Source: Pacificoceanicola sp049341065 | Lineage (GTDB): Bacteria > Pseudomonadota > Alphaproteobacteria > Rhodobacterales > Rhodobacteraceae | Length of the DNA stretch: 64,000 nucleotides | Direction: 5' to 3' | Assembly: GCF_049341065.1 (NCBI RefSeq) | Contig: NZ_JBMPIX010000009.1 | Location: 1-64,000, forward strand | Part shown: one piece after another, positions 7,634 through 16,457 of the stretch | How the letters are laid out: every line of letters begins with the position of its first letter | Numbering within the stretch: position 1 is the stretch's first letter | Position numbers and translations under genes: made by a program | The notes under the pieces: generated by a model | Seen by the model: the letters and a program-made list of their open reading frames with translations, nothing else | What the model was told of the DNA's origin: nothing | Database searches by the model: none

Positions 7634-9187
7634 ATGCAGCGTATCCTGCTTTGCGAAGACGAGCCCGTTCTTGCGCGCAACATCGTCAAGGCGCTGGCCC
7701 GCGGCCCTGTCGAGGTGACGCATGCATCTTCGGCCCGGACGATGCGCGATGCTTTGCGGTCCCAAGCCTTCGATCTGGTCATCGCCGATATTTCACTGGG
7801 AGACGGAGACGGGCTGAGCACCCTGTCGGACGTGACGGACCATCTGCGCGACACGCCAGTCATCGTGATGACCGGACAGGACAGCGTCAAGAACCGCAGC
7901 CGCGCCGAGGGGTTGGCTGTTGCGGCCTTTCTTGCGAAGCCCTTTGCCCTGTCGCGTCTGCGCGAGTTGGTCGCGGCACTGACCCGTGGCCGGGTCGACG
8001 GTCCGCGCCCGCAGGGCTCGTCGGTGGTCATGTATTCGCATGACACCATCGGTCTGGGCCACATGCGACGCAATTCAGCCATCGCCAAGGCGCTGGTGTC
8101 GCGGATGCCCGATGCCTCGGTTTTGATGTTGGTTGGTTGTCCGGCGGGCATGGTCTTTGAAAGTGTGCCGGGGATCGACTACGTGAAGCTGCCTTCGCTG
8201 ACCAAGCTGGGGCGCGGAGCCTTTGCCGCAGGCAGCCTGCGGCTGGAAACTGAGGCGATCAGGCGTCTGCGCCGGGGCGTGATCGAGGGCGTGCTGAGCA
8301 ACCTTCGCCCGGATCTCTTGCTGGTAGATCACGAGCCGGGCGGGGTCATGGGCGAGCTGGAGGCAACCCTGCGCCGTATCCGGGTCGAGGGCGGCACACG
8401 CACCGTTCTTGGCCTGCGGGATATCCTCGATGCGCCCGACCGCGTGATGCAGGCTTGGGCATGCAGCGGCGCCAACCGGATCGTGCGCGACCTCTACGAT
8501 CAAGTGTTGGTCTACGGTGATCCAGTCTTCTTCGACAGCATCTCCGCCTACGACCTGCCCGCCCAGACCCGGACCTGTGGCATCGTCACCGGGAAGCAGC
8601 TTGGCCCTGCCCTCGCGCGCCCGCGCAAGCGCCCGCGCCATGTGCTGGTGTCAGGCGGCGGAGGGCGCGATGCCTATCCGTTGATCGACGCTGTGATCTC
8701 AGCCTTTGCCGGCCTGCCCAAACCCAAGCGTCCAGCCATGACAATCGTCACCGGCCCTCTGATGGATGTCGAACTGCAGGCCGAAGCTGCGATCCGCGCC
8801 GCCACTCTGGGGATTGAGCTCAAGAGGCATGTCTCCGATCTCACGGAGGAGATGGCCCGGGCCGATCTGCTGATCACCATGACCGGCTACAACTCCATCA
8901 ACGAGGCTCTGGCCATGGGTTGCCCGGTCGTGACCGTCCCACGCCTTGGTCCTTCCGCAGAGCAACGCCTGCGCGCGGACCGTCTGTCGGCGCTGGGGCT
9001 GGCCCGCATCCTCGACCGCGAGACGCTGACGCCAAAAACACTCGCGCGCGTGCTGACCGAGCCAGTGCCGTTTGTCCCGCCCAACGCTTTGAAGATGGAC
9101 GGTGCCGAGCAAGCCGCACGCGTCCTTCAGGCCCTTATCGAGACCCAAGCCAACAAACAGGAGGCCATCCATGCCGCAGACTCCTGA
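7634..9187 (+). CDS. Receiver domain fused to a MurG-like/COG4671-type glycosyltransferase
   Basis: 517 residues from the ATG at 7634, which has AAGGAGG five bases upstream. Residues 1 to about 120 form a complete CheY-like receiver: acidic pair E8/D9 in LLCEDE, phospho-Asp D52 in LVIADISLGDGDG, T80 in VMTGQD, and K102 in FLAKP. After a short linker, residues 130-505 form a GT-B glycosyltransferase: SHDTIGLGHMRRNSAIAKAL, VSGGGGRDAYPL, and ADLLITMTGYNSINEALAMGCPVV. No DNA-binding domain exists, so the receiver must act on the enzyme or on a partner. It is the first gene of a 9-kb operon and divergent from the histidine kinase, the obvious phosphodonor candidate. The sugar donor and acceptor are unknown. 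Confidence 0.88.
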   Translation: MQRILLCEDEPVLARNIVKALARGPVEVTHASSARTMRDALRSQAFDLVIADISLGDGDGLSTLSDVTDHLRDTPVIVMTGQDSVKNRSRAEGLAVAAFLAKPFALSRLRELVAALTRGRVDGPRPQGSSVVMYSHDTIGLGHMRRNSAIAKALVSRMPDASVLMLVGCPAGMVFESVPGIDYVKLPSLTKLGRGAFAAGSLRLETEAIRRLRRGVIEGVLSNLRPDLLLVDHEPGGVMGELEATLRRIRVEGGTRTVLGLRDILDAPDRVMQAWACSGANRIVRDLYDQVLVYGDPVFFDSISAYDLPAQTRTCGIVTGKQLGPALARPRKRPRHVLVSGGGGRDAYPLIDAVISAFAGLPKPKRPAMTIVTGPLMDVELQAEAAIRAATLGIELKRHVSDLTEEMARADLLITMTGYNSINEALAMGCPVVTVPRLGPSAEQRLRADRLSALGLARILDRETLTPKTLARVLTEPVPFVPPNALKMDGAEQAARVLQALIETQANKQEAIHAADS

Positions 9188-10391
9188 AACCCCGAAAATC
9201 GCCTATGTGCTCAAACGTTTTCCGCGATTCTCCGAGACCTTCATCCTGAACGAGCTGCTCGCCCACGAGGCAGCCGGTGCCGAAGTTCATGTCTTTTCCC
9301 TGCGCCGCCCGCCAGACGAGCCACGGCATGCCCGTCTGGCCGATCTGAAGGCGCAAGTGACCTATCTCGATGGTCTCAAAGGTGCACAGGTTGCCGATCC
9401 GGGCGACAGCGCCCTATTTTCGGGGAAGACCGACGCGCAGCGGGCGCGGCTTTTGGCGCAAGCCAACGCCATTGCCGAGGCCGCACGGGGCCTTCGCGTG
9501 ACGCATCTGCATGCCCATTTCGGATCCGACGCAACGACCGCTGCGCTGTTGGCCGCGCGCAAAATGTGCGGCACCTTCTCGTACACGGCCCATGCGCGTG
9601 ACATCTGGCACACCTATGTCTCGCCTCAGGCAGATGCAGCCATGCGTCGCGCCAAGCTGGCCGCTGCCGCCTTTGTCGTGACGGTGTCCGACAGCAATGC
9701 GCGCCATCTGCGCCAGCTTTGCCCCCAAGCCGCCAGCCGTATCCTGAGGCTGTATAACGGTATTGATCTCACGGCCTTCCCGCCTGTGTCATGTGGCTCA
9801 CAGCGCCCCGGTCACCTGCTCGCCGTTGGCCGCTTGGTCGAGAAGAAAGGCTTTGCCGACCTGATCGAGGCCTGCGCTCTGCTGCGAGATCGTGGCCAGA
9901 GTTTCAGCCTCGATATCGTCGGCGATGGCCCGTTGCGGCAACCATTGCAGGCGCAGATCGAAGGCTTGGGGTTGGAAACCCGGATCCTGCTTTGCGGGGC
10001 GATCCCGCAGGAGAAACTCGTCGCGCATATGGCACAGGCGCAGGCGGCCGTCCTACCGTGCGTGGTCACCGACACCGGCGACAGGGACGGGCTGCCGACC
10101 GTGTTGCTGGAGGCAATGGCACGCGGTCTGCCGGTCGTGACAACCACCGTCGCGGGTGGGCCTGAAATCGTCGAAGACGACGTGACCGGTTTGCTTTGTC
10201 CACCAGACAAGCCGCCGATGTTGGCAGCGGCTCTTGGTGATATCCTGTCCGACCCCGCCCGTGCGGCGCAGATGGGTGGGGCCGGACGGGCTCGGGCTGA
10301 ACTGCTGTTCGACCTGACGACCAACGCGGCCCGGCTGCGCGCCTTGCTGATGCATCCCTCAACGGCCCCCCGCATCGGGGAGGCCGCGTGA
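9171..10391 (+). CDS. Glycosyltransferase, family 4 (GT-B retaining)
   Basis: 406 residues. The N-terminal domain has YVLKRFPRFSETFILNELLAHE and HLHAHFGSDATTAALLA, typical of GT4 enzymes of polysaccharide loci. The C-terminal domain has LLAVGRLVEKKGFADLI, DIVGDGPLRQPL and the EX7E-type stretch DGLPTVLLEAMARGLPVVTTTVAGGPEIV. The ATG at 9171 is preceded by CAGGAGG and overlaps the end of the receiver-fused transferase by 17 bases; longer upstream starts would lie deeper inside that gene. It is the second gene of the operon and probably adds a sugar to a growing oligosaccharide. Confidence 0.9.
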   Translation: MPQTPETPKIAYVLKRFPRFSETFILNELLAHEAAGAEVHVFSLRRPPDEPRHARLADLKAQVTYLDGLKGAQVADPGDSALFSGKTDAQRARLLAQANAIAEAARGLRVTHLHAHFGSDATTAALLAARKMCGTFSYTAHARDIWHTYVSPQADAAMRRAKLAAAAFVVTVSDSNARHLRQLCPQAASRILRLYNGIDLTAFPPVSCGSQRPGHLLAVGRLVEKKGFADLIEACALLRDRGQSFSLDIVGDGPLRQPLQAQIEGLGLETRILLCGAIPQEKLVAHMAQAQAAVLPCVVTDTGDRDGLPTVLLEAMARGLPVVTTTVAGGPEIVEDDVTGLLCPPDKPPMLAAALGDILSDPARAAQMGGAGRARAELLFDLTTNAARLRALLMHPSTAPRIGEAA

Positions 10392-11551
10392 TGCGCATCG
10401 CCTATGTCTCGGCCGACCGGGGTATTCCGGTCTTTGGTGCCAAGGGTGCGTCGATCCACATTCAGGCGATGATCCACGCCTTCGAGGCGCTGGGGCATGA
10501 TGTGGCCTGTGTCACCGCGCGCGCCGGGGGCGATGGCCCGTTGCATGTCGAAGAGATCCCCCAGACCCAGCCCGGCACGGACCGCGCCGCCAAGGAGCGC
10601 GCTGCCATGGCGCAGGCCCGCGCCATCGAGGACCGCCTCGTCGCCCTGCACGCCGAGGCGCCCTTTGACATGATCTACGAACGGTATTCGCTTTGGTCGG
10701 CGGCGGGCGTGCGCGCGGCCCGGCGTCTAGGTATTCCGGTAGCTATCGAAGTCAACGCGCCGCTGATCAACGAACAGCGCGCCTTTCGCGAGTTGACCTG
10801 TGAGGTCGAAGCACAAAAGATCGAAACCGAGGTGCTGCGAGGCGCAACCCTGCTGGCCGCCGTCTCGGATCAAGTTGGCGTCTGGCTGATGCGACAGGGC
10901 GCGCCGCGCGAGGCCGTCAAGGTCATCGGCAACGCCGTCGATACTGCGGCTTTCCATCCGGACATCAAGGCCAGCGCGCCCGTACCCGAAGGAGCTTTTT
11001 GCGTAGGATTCACCGGCTCGCTCAAGATGTGGCACGGGGTGGACTCCCTGCTGCGCGCCTTCCGCGTGCTGCGCCGCGATGTGCCCGAGGCTCATCTGCT
11101 TATTGTCGGGGACGGCCCGAAAAAGGGTTGGATCGAAGGGTTCGTCGCCGGCGCGGAATTGCAGGACGCGGTAACGCTGACCGGCTGGGTCGATCATCAC
11201 GCCTTGCCGCCTCTCATCGCGCGGATGGACGTCGCCTCCGCGCCTTATCCTGCGACCGAGGATCACTATTTCTCGCCCCTGAAACTTTATGAATATCTCG
11301 CCATGGGGCGACCTGTCGTCGCCAGCGACATCGGCCAGACATCTGGCCTGCTGACCGGGTCCGACGCCGCCTGCCTGTTGCCGCCAGGCGATGCCAATGC
11401 CCTCGCGCACTGTCTCCGCGCGCTTTCCCGGGACCCGGCCCGCCTCGCCCGCATGGCCGCTGCCAGCGCAGTCGAAGGGCGGCGCCATGACTGGACGGAC
11501 AATGCCCGCGCCGTGTTGCGCCACCTTGCCGCGAAAAGGGCCGCCGCATGA
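10391..11551 (+). CDS. Glycosyltransferase, family 4
   Basis: 386 residues. The N-terminus has YVSADRGIPVFGAKGASIHIQAM, with the GxxGGxxxH-like acceptor loop of GT4 enzymes in a GAKGASIH variant. The C-terminal domain has GFTGSLKMWHGVDSLLRAF, LLIVGDGPKKGWIEGF, and a donor site SPLKLYEYLAMGRPVVASD. The ATG sits in a TGATG overlap with the previous stop, which indicates translational coupling; the GTG one codon earlier is less likely. It is the third gene of the operon. Specificity cannot be read from the sequence. Confidence 0.88.
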   Translation: MRIAYVSADRGIPVFGAKGASIHIQAMIHAFEALGHDVACVTARAGGDGPLHVEEIPQTQPGTDRAAKERAAMAQARAIEDRLVALHAEAPFDMIYERYSLWSAAGVRAARRLGIPVAIEVNAPLINEQRAFRELTCEVEAQKIETEVLRGATLLAAVSDQVGVWLMRQGAPREAVKVIGNAVDTAAFHPDIKASAPVPEGAFCVGFTGSLKMWHGVDSLLRAFRVLRRDVPEAHLLIVGDGPKKGWIEGFVAGAELQDAVTLTGWVDHHALPPLIARMDVASAPYPATEDHYFSPLKLYEYLAMGRPVVASDIGQTSGLLTGSDAACLLPPGDANALAHCLRALSRDPARLARMAAASAVEGRRHDWTDNARAVLRHLAAKRAAA

Positions 11552-13311
11552 GCCGGGATCGGATCGAAGCCAAGACCCTGCGCCGCCTGTTCCGCCGCAT
11601 GGGGCCGCATCTGCGCAAGTGGCGGGGGCGGCTGGCCCTGGCCGGTCTCGCGATGGTCGGTGTCGCGTTGGCCGAGGTCGCCCGCCCCTGGCCGCTCAAG
11701 ATCGTCTTCGACGGTTTGCTGATCCCGCAGGACGACCCCGACGCCGTGACCGGATGGCTGACCGGCCTGTTCGGCTCGGGCGACGGGCTGCTGGCGGCAA
11801 CCGCCATTGGCTTGCTTCTGATCGCGCTGGTCGGCGGCGCGGCAGGCTTTGTCCAAGCATACCTGATCGCCGCTGTCGGCCAAAAGGTCGTCGCTGCGAT
11901 CCGGCTCGACCTCTATCGCCATATCCATCGGCTGTCGCATTCCTTCCACGATACCGCTTCGACCGGCGACATCATCGCGCGGCTCACCGGCGATGTGAGG
12001 ATGATGCGGGACCTGCTGATCGATGCGGTCGTTTTCTTTGCCGCGCGTATCCTCGTGATCGGCGTGACCATCGGTGTGATGCTCTGGATGGACTGGCGTC
12101 TGACGCTGGCCGCGCTGACGATCCTGCCGCCGCTCTGGCTGCTGACGCGCCACTTCGGAACGCGCATCAAGGGCGCTGCACGCAAGCAACGCCGCAAGGA
12201 AGGCAAGATTGCCGTCGTCATGACCGAGGGCATATCGGCGATCAACGTGGTCAAGGGTTTTGCCCGCGAAGCCTTTGAGGAAGAGCGGTTTTCGCGCCAG
12301 AATGGTGCCTCGGCCGAGGCCGGCGTAAGGGCCACTCGACTGGCCGCCCATATGGACCGGATCACGCAAGTATTGCTTGCCGGTGGAACCGCGCTGGTGC
12401 TGTGGTATGGCGTCACGCGCGTGCGTGCGGGGGCAATCACGCCCGGTGATCTGCTCGTCTTTACGGCGTATTTGTCGACCCTTTACAAGCCGGTGCGCAA
12501 GATGGCCTCGATGACGGCCCGTGTCGCCAAGGCCAGCGCCAGCGGCGAACGATTGTTGGAAATCTTCGACCTCAAACCTGGTGTCGAAGACAGGCCGGGT
12601 GCCAGCACGGCCCCGCGTCTGACCGGCCAGATTGCCTTGCGTGACGTGTGCTTTGCCTATCCGGGCGACGGTGTCCCCGTCCTGAGTGATGCCGACCTGA
12701 CAATACGCCCCGGCGAGACCGTCGCTCTGATCGGCGAAAGCGGTGCAGGAAAGTCGTCGGTCGCCAAGCTCTTGATGCGGTTCTACGACCCGGATCGCGG
12801 ACGCGTGTCAATTGATGGACATGACATCCGAGATTTCACCTTGGAAAGCTTGCGCGGGAATATCGCGGTCGTGCTGCAAGAGGCCGTTCTGTTCGGATCG
12901 ACCATCCGGGAGAACATCGCCTATGGTCGCGATGGGGCCAGCGAAGACCAGATCATAGAGGCCGCCCGTGCCGCCGGGGCCGAGCGTTTCATCGCCGCGC
13001 TGCCGCAAGGGTTTGACACCGTACTGGGCGAGCGGGGCGAGACCGTGTCCGGCGGACAACGTCAACGCATCGCCATCGCCCGCGCAATGTTGCGCGACGC
13101 CCCGATCCTGATCCTTGACGAACCGCTGACCGGCCTTGATCGGGCGACCGCGCAGGCCCTGATGGGGGAACTGCGCCGCGCCTCCGAGGGCCGCACAACC
13201 TTGCTGATCGCGCATGATCCGCTTTCGCTGCAATTGGCGGACCGGGTGGTTTGGCTGGAGAACGGCCGATTCACCGAACTGCAGTGTTCCGACATGGGAG
13301 TGCCCGCATGA
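11548..13311 (+). CDS. ABC exporter, fused permease and ATPase (MsbA/HlyB type)
   Basis: 587 residues: a six-helix type I exporter membrane domain over the first 330 residues or so, then a nucleotide-binding domain. Walker A GESGAGKSS lies near residue 395, the signature VSGGQRQRIAIARAML near 499, Walker B ILILDEPLTGLD near 518, and the switch His in LLIAHDPL. The full half-transporter layout implies a homodimer exporting a lipid-linked or amphipathic product across the inner membrane. The position between glycosyltransferases and APH-fold proteins points to export of the glycan or glycolipid made by the cluster. It is coupled by ATGA overlaps to both neighbours. Confidence 0.9.
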   Translation: MSRDRIEAKTLRRLFRRMGPHLRKWRGRLALAGLAMVGVALAEVARPWPLKIVFDGLLIPQDDPDAVTGWLTGLFGSGDGLLAATAIGLLLIALVGGAAGFVQAYLIAAVGQKVVAAIRLDLYRHIHRLSHSFHDTASTGDIIARLTGDVRMMRDLLIDAVVFFAARILVIGVTIGVMLWMDWRLTLAALTILPPLWLLTRHFGTRIKGAARKQRRKEGKIAVVMTEGISAINVVKGFAREAFEEERFSRQNGASAEAGVRATRLAAHMDRITQVLLAGGTALVLWYGVTRVRAGAITPGDLLVFTAYLSTLYKPVRKMASMTARVAKASASGERLLEIFDLKPGVEDRPGASTAPRLTGQIALRDVCFAYPGDGVPVLSDADLTIRPGETVALIGESGAGKSSVAKLLMRFYDPDRGRVSIDGHDIRDFTLESLRGNIAVVLQEAVLFGSTIRENIAYGRDGASEDQIIEAARAAGAERFIAALPQGFDTVLGERGETVSGGQRQRIAIARAMLRDAPILILDEPLTGLDRATAQALMGELRRASEGRTTLLIAHDPLSLQLADRVVWLENGRFTELQCSDMGVPA

Positions 13312-14549
13312 CCCGGCACACGAAATTCGTCAAGGACCCCGGCGCAGTGCTTGCTGCGCTACTGGCGGCCGGCCCGTCTGTCGATGCCGTGACCAAAGTC
13401 TCCGGCTTATCGGGTCGTCCACGTTTGCGGCGGGTGCTGATGTCGGATCGCCGCCCGCTTCAGTTGGTCTATGCGCAGGAGGATGCCGTGATCTTGGCTG
13501 AGCATCACGGTGCCGACTGCGAGGCAGAGGCAGAGCGCCTGCGCGCCAGTCTGGGCAAGTCGCGGCGCGGTCTGGGAGGAGCACTGGACAGTGGCTCGGT
13601 TCTGGCTGACCCGGCGTCGGGATTGGTGCTGCGGCGTCCGGGACTGGACGCACGGCTGCCGGGCTTGCGCCTGCTGCACGATCCGGCGGAGGCCCGTGCG
13701 CTGATTGCCACGATCGAAGGAAATGACCCGGGGCCCGTGACCGTGACGCTGATGGCGCACCGATTGGGCAAACGCGCCGTGCTGCGCTGCGAGGGTGCCG
13801 ATGGACGCGTGCGCTATGCCCGTCTGCGCACGGACAAGAGCGGCTCGGGCACGCGCGCCTTTTCGAGGCATCAACATTTGTGGTCCGTGGTGAAGCAGGA
13901 CAAGGCGCTGCGCATCCCGGAACCACTCGGGCAGATGCCCGAGATGGGAATTGCGTTGTTTGCCGAACTGCCGGGCACTGCCCCATCCTTCGAGGGCTGT
14001 GACGGGTTCCGGGCCTGCCACGCCGTTGGACGGGCGCTGAATCGCCTGCAAGACCTGCAACTGACCGAGATCCCGGAACATGGAGGCATGGCCGAGGCGG
14101 CGCTCTTGCGGGTTTGGCTCCTCCGTCTGGCCCAAGTCTTCCCCTCCCGCGCCGAAGCCATGGCCAAAGCCCTCGATGTCGTCTGCACTGCGCTTGAGAC
14201 AACCTCGACACAGGCAGTGCCGTGTCATCGTGATCTGCACGAGAAACAGATCCTGCTGGACGGGCCGCGCGCGGGTTTGCTGGACTTCGACACGCTGTGT
14301 CTGGGCCATCCAGCGATGGATGCAGGCAACCTGATGGCCCACCTCTTCCTCATGGAGGTCACGGCAGGACGCCCGCGCGCCGCCTTCGAGACCGCGATAA
14401 GCAATGCCATGCGCCATGTTCCTGAGCGCGACTTGCGGCTATGGCGTCGCGCCGCGCTCCTGCGGCTGTGCATGATATACGCCTTCACGGACATGCCCAT
14501 GCCCCAGCAGGGAGCCTTGCAGGCTGAGGCTCTGATCGCCCATGATTGA
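13308..14549 (+). CDS. APH-fold phosphotransferase-like protein with extended N-terminus
   Basis: 413 residues. The C-lobe has CHRDLHEKQILL (catalytic Asp near 309; His 311, Gln 314) and LLDFDTLCLGHPAMDAGNL (Asp 326 and 328), the hallmark of aminoglycoside-phosphotransferase-fold kinases. Ahead of the kinase N-lobe (RLGKRAVLRCEGADGRVRYARL, about 152-173) lies an extra segment of about 140 residues with a similar beta-rich look (RRPLQLVYAQEDAVILAEHH). ATGA overlap with the ABC exporter gene suggests a coupled function. The substrate is unknown; phosphorylation of a sugar or of the exported glycoconjugate is inference. Confidence 0.75.
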   Translation: MTRHTKFVKDPGAVLAALLAAGPSVDAVTKVSGLSGRPRLRRVLMSDRRPLQLVYAQEDAVILAEHHGADCEAEAERLRASLGKSRRGLGGALDSGSVLADPASGLVLRRPGLDARLPGLRLLHDPAEARALIATIEGNDPGPVTVTLMAHRLGKRAVLRCEGADGRVRYARLRTDKSGSGTRAFSRHQHLWSVVKQDKALRIPEPLGQMPEMGIALFAELPGTAPSFEGCDGFRACHAVGRALNRLQDLQLTEIPEHGGMAEAALLRVWLLRLAQVFPSRAEAMAKALDVVCTALETTSTQAVPCHRDLHEKQILLDGPRAGLLDFDTLCLGHPAMDAGNLMAHLFLMEVTAGRPRAAFETAISNAMRHVPERDLRLWRRAALLRLCMIYAFTDMPMPQQGALQAEALIAHD

Positions 14550-15669
14550 CGACCCTGCCCTGCCCATCCTGAGCGACTTGTCGAGCGAGGCGCTGTCACA
14601 GATTACCGGTGTTCCGGACACGGGCCTGATGCGCCTGCGATACCGGCAAGGCAAGCGCGCGATCCTGCATGTCACAAGCCCGGCGGGCGAAGGCGCGCTT
14701 TGGGCCTTTGCCGGGGACAAGGGGCGGCGCATTGCGCGGCGCAATCGCGGATCGCGTCTGGATGATCGGACCGGCACGGTGTTCGACCCATTTCCGAACG
14801 ATCATCGCCTTCCCGAGATCGCAGCCCTCTTGCGGTCATGGCAAGCAGTCGCCCCGGCCCTGATCGGAACAGACGCCGCAAGCGGGCTGCAGATGCTGCG
14901 CTATCGTCCGGGGCTTTCCTGCACTTTTCGAGCGAAGGGCCTTGATGGAAGCACCAGCTACATCAAGGTGATCGCCGACGAGGACGTCGAGGCGTTGGCG
15001 CTGGCCAATGCTGCATTTCGCCGGGCGCTGAACGGCACGGGCCTTGATATCGCAGGCACGCTCGGGACTCTGCCGGAACTCAAGACCATCGCCTATCAAG
15101 CCGCGCAGGGCAGCCCTCTTGACAGGTTCTTGCTGGGATCGGAACTGGAGCGTGCGATGCACGCGAGTTTGACCGCATTGGATACGCTCAATGCGCTGCC
15201 TGCTATGGCGGGGCGCCAGAAGGATGTCGATGCCCTGCTGGCGGTTGCCCATGCCGCACGAGATATGGTGGTGACGGTGTTTCCAGCCCTTGCCGATGCG
15301 TCCGAGCAAACCCTGCAGCGTTTGAGAGAGGTCCCGCATATGGACCTGCGCCAGATCCATGGTGACATGAAGCTGGAACATGTGTTTCTGAATGAAAGCC
15401 GCGTGACCCTGATCGACACCGAGACGATGTCAATCGGCCCCGCCGCCTATGACCGCGCCATGTTGGACGGACGGCTGGTGATGGCAGCGCAGGATGGCAT
15501 GCCGCTTGAGGCGGTCAGGCGCGCGCGCGCGTTCGTTCTGCAATACAGGGACGCCGAGTTCGACTGGTGCCGTGCGGTGGTGGCCCTGCGGCTCGCCAAA
15601 TTCCACGCCCAGCATCCCGCACCGGAGGCCGAGGCTCGGGCTGCCGAATTGCTGCGTGAGATGCCATGA
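14542..15669 (+). CDS. APH-fold phosphotransferase-like protein
   Basis: 375 residues. QIHGDMKLEHVFL has the catalytic Asp near 275 but Glu-His where Asn/Gln is usual. VTLIDTETMSIGPAAYD has the metal-binding Asp near 292 and Glu in place of the second Asp. Two N-lobe-like strand pairs are visible: RLRYRQGKRAILHV near residue 31 and MLRYRPGLSCTFRA near 118, as if the nucleotide-binding lobe had been duplicated. It overlaps the previous gene by 8 bases and the next by 4. It is distantly similar to the 13308 protein; the two may work as a pair. Confidence 0.72.
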   Translation: MIDDPALPILSDLSSEALSQITGVPDTGLMRLRYRQGKRAILHVTSPAGEGALWAFAGDKGRRIARRNRGSRLDDRTGTVFDPFPNDHRLPEIAALLRSWQAVAPALIGTDAASGLQMLRYRPGLSCTFRAKGLDGSTSYIKVIADEDVEALALANAAFRRALNGTGLDIAGTLGTLPELKTIAYQAAQGSPLDRFLLGSELERAMHASLTALDTLNALPAMAGRQKDVDALLAVAHAARDMVVTVFPALADASEQTLQRLREVPHMDLRQIHGDMKLEHVFLNESRVTLIDTETMSIGPAAYDRAMLDGRLVMAAQDGMPLEAVRRARAFVLQYRDAEFDWCRAVVALRLAKFHAQHPAPEAEARAAELLREMP

Positions 15670-16457
15670 CATTACGGGTGGCCCATGTTCTCAACAGTCC
15701 CGGACGGGGCGGCGTACCACAGGTTGCACATGCCCTGATCCGCGCAGCGGATCGCACCCGGATCGCCCCACATCTGTTTCACCTCAAGGCTGGTGCGACC
15801 GACACCAGCCTCGATTGCTCTTGTGCCAGTGCCTCCGACCAAGGGGGCAAGACAGGGGCCATGACGGATTTGCTGGGCTGGCTGAGCGACAACCGCATTG
15901 ACATCCTGCATTGCCACTCTTTCCGCCCAAACCTCTATGCCCGTCTGGCCGGGGCGGTCCTGCGCCCAAGGCTGAAGATCGTCGCGCATTACCACAACAT
16001 CTATGACGACAAATGGCGTGATCCGCAGACCTTGGCGCTCGAACGGCAGCTGCGGTTTGCCCTCTATGCCAGTGTCATCGGCAACATCTTCAGCTGCGTC
16101 GTCCTGATGGCCCTGGCCGAGCCGCTGGCGCGGTTCGCGCTGGATTTCGGCCCGGCGGAGATAGCGATGCTGATGCTGTTTGCGTTGCTGGTGATCGTGC
16201 TGTTCGGCGGCGGATCGAAGCTCGACGCGCTGATCATGGTGCTGGTCGGGGCCTGCGCGGGCATCGTCGGTCTCGACCCGATCAGCGGCACGCCACGTTT
16301 CACTTTCGGCTCCTTCGCCTTTGAGAACGGGTTCCAGTTGATCCCGGTGCTGATCGGACTCTTCGCAATGTCCGACGTCCTTTTGCAGGCCTTTGACCGC
16401 GAACCGCTGGTGGGCGATGTCGGCGTGCCACCGCTGAAAAGCTCTGTCGTGCGGTAG
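15666..16457 (+). pseudogene. GT4 glycosyltransferase N-terminal half fused in frame to a TctA fragment
   Basis: The first 130 residues or so are the N-terminal domain of a GT4 enzyme (HVLNSPGRGGVPQVAHALIR; ILHCHSFRPNLYARLAGAVL; VAHYHNIYDDKWRDP). Near base 16055 the protein changes abruptly into hydrophobic permease sequence (ASVIGNIFSCVVLMALAEPL; KLDALIMVLVGACAGIVGLD) typical of the middle of TctA. The donor-binding C-terminal domain of the glycosyltransferase is absent, so the enzyme should be inactive. The frame stays open only until the TAG at 16455-16457. It starts with an ATGA overlap on the APH-like gene and was therefore the last gene of the glycan operon before the rearrangement. Confidence 0.8.
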
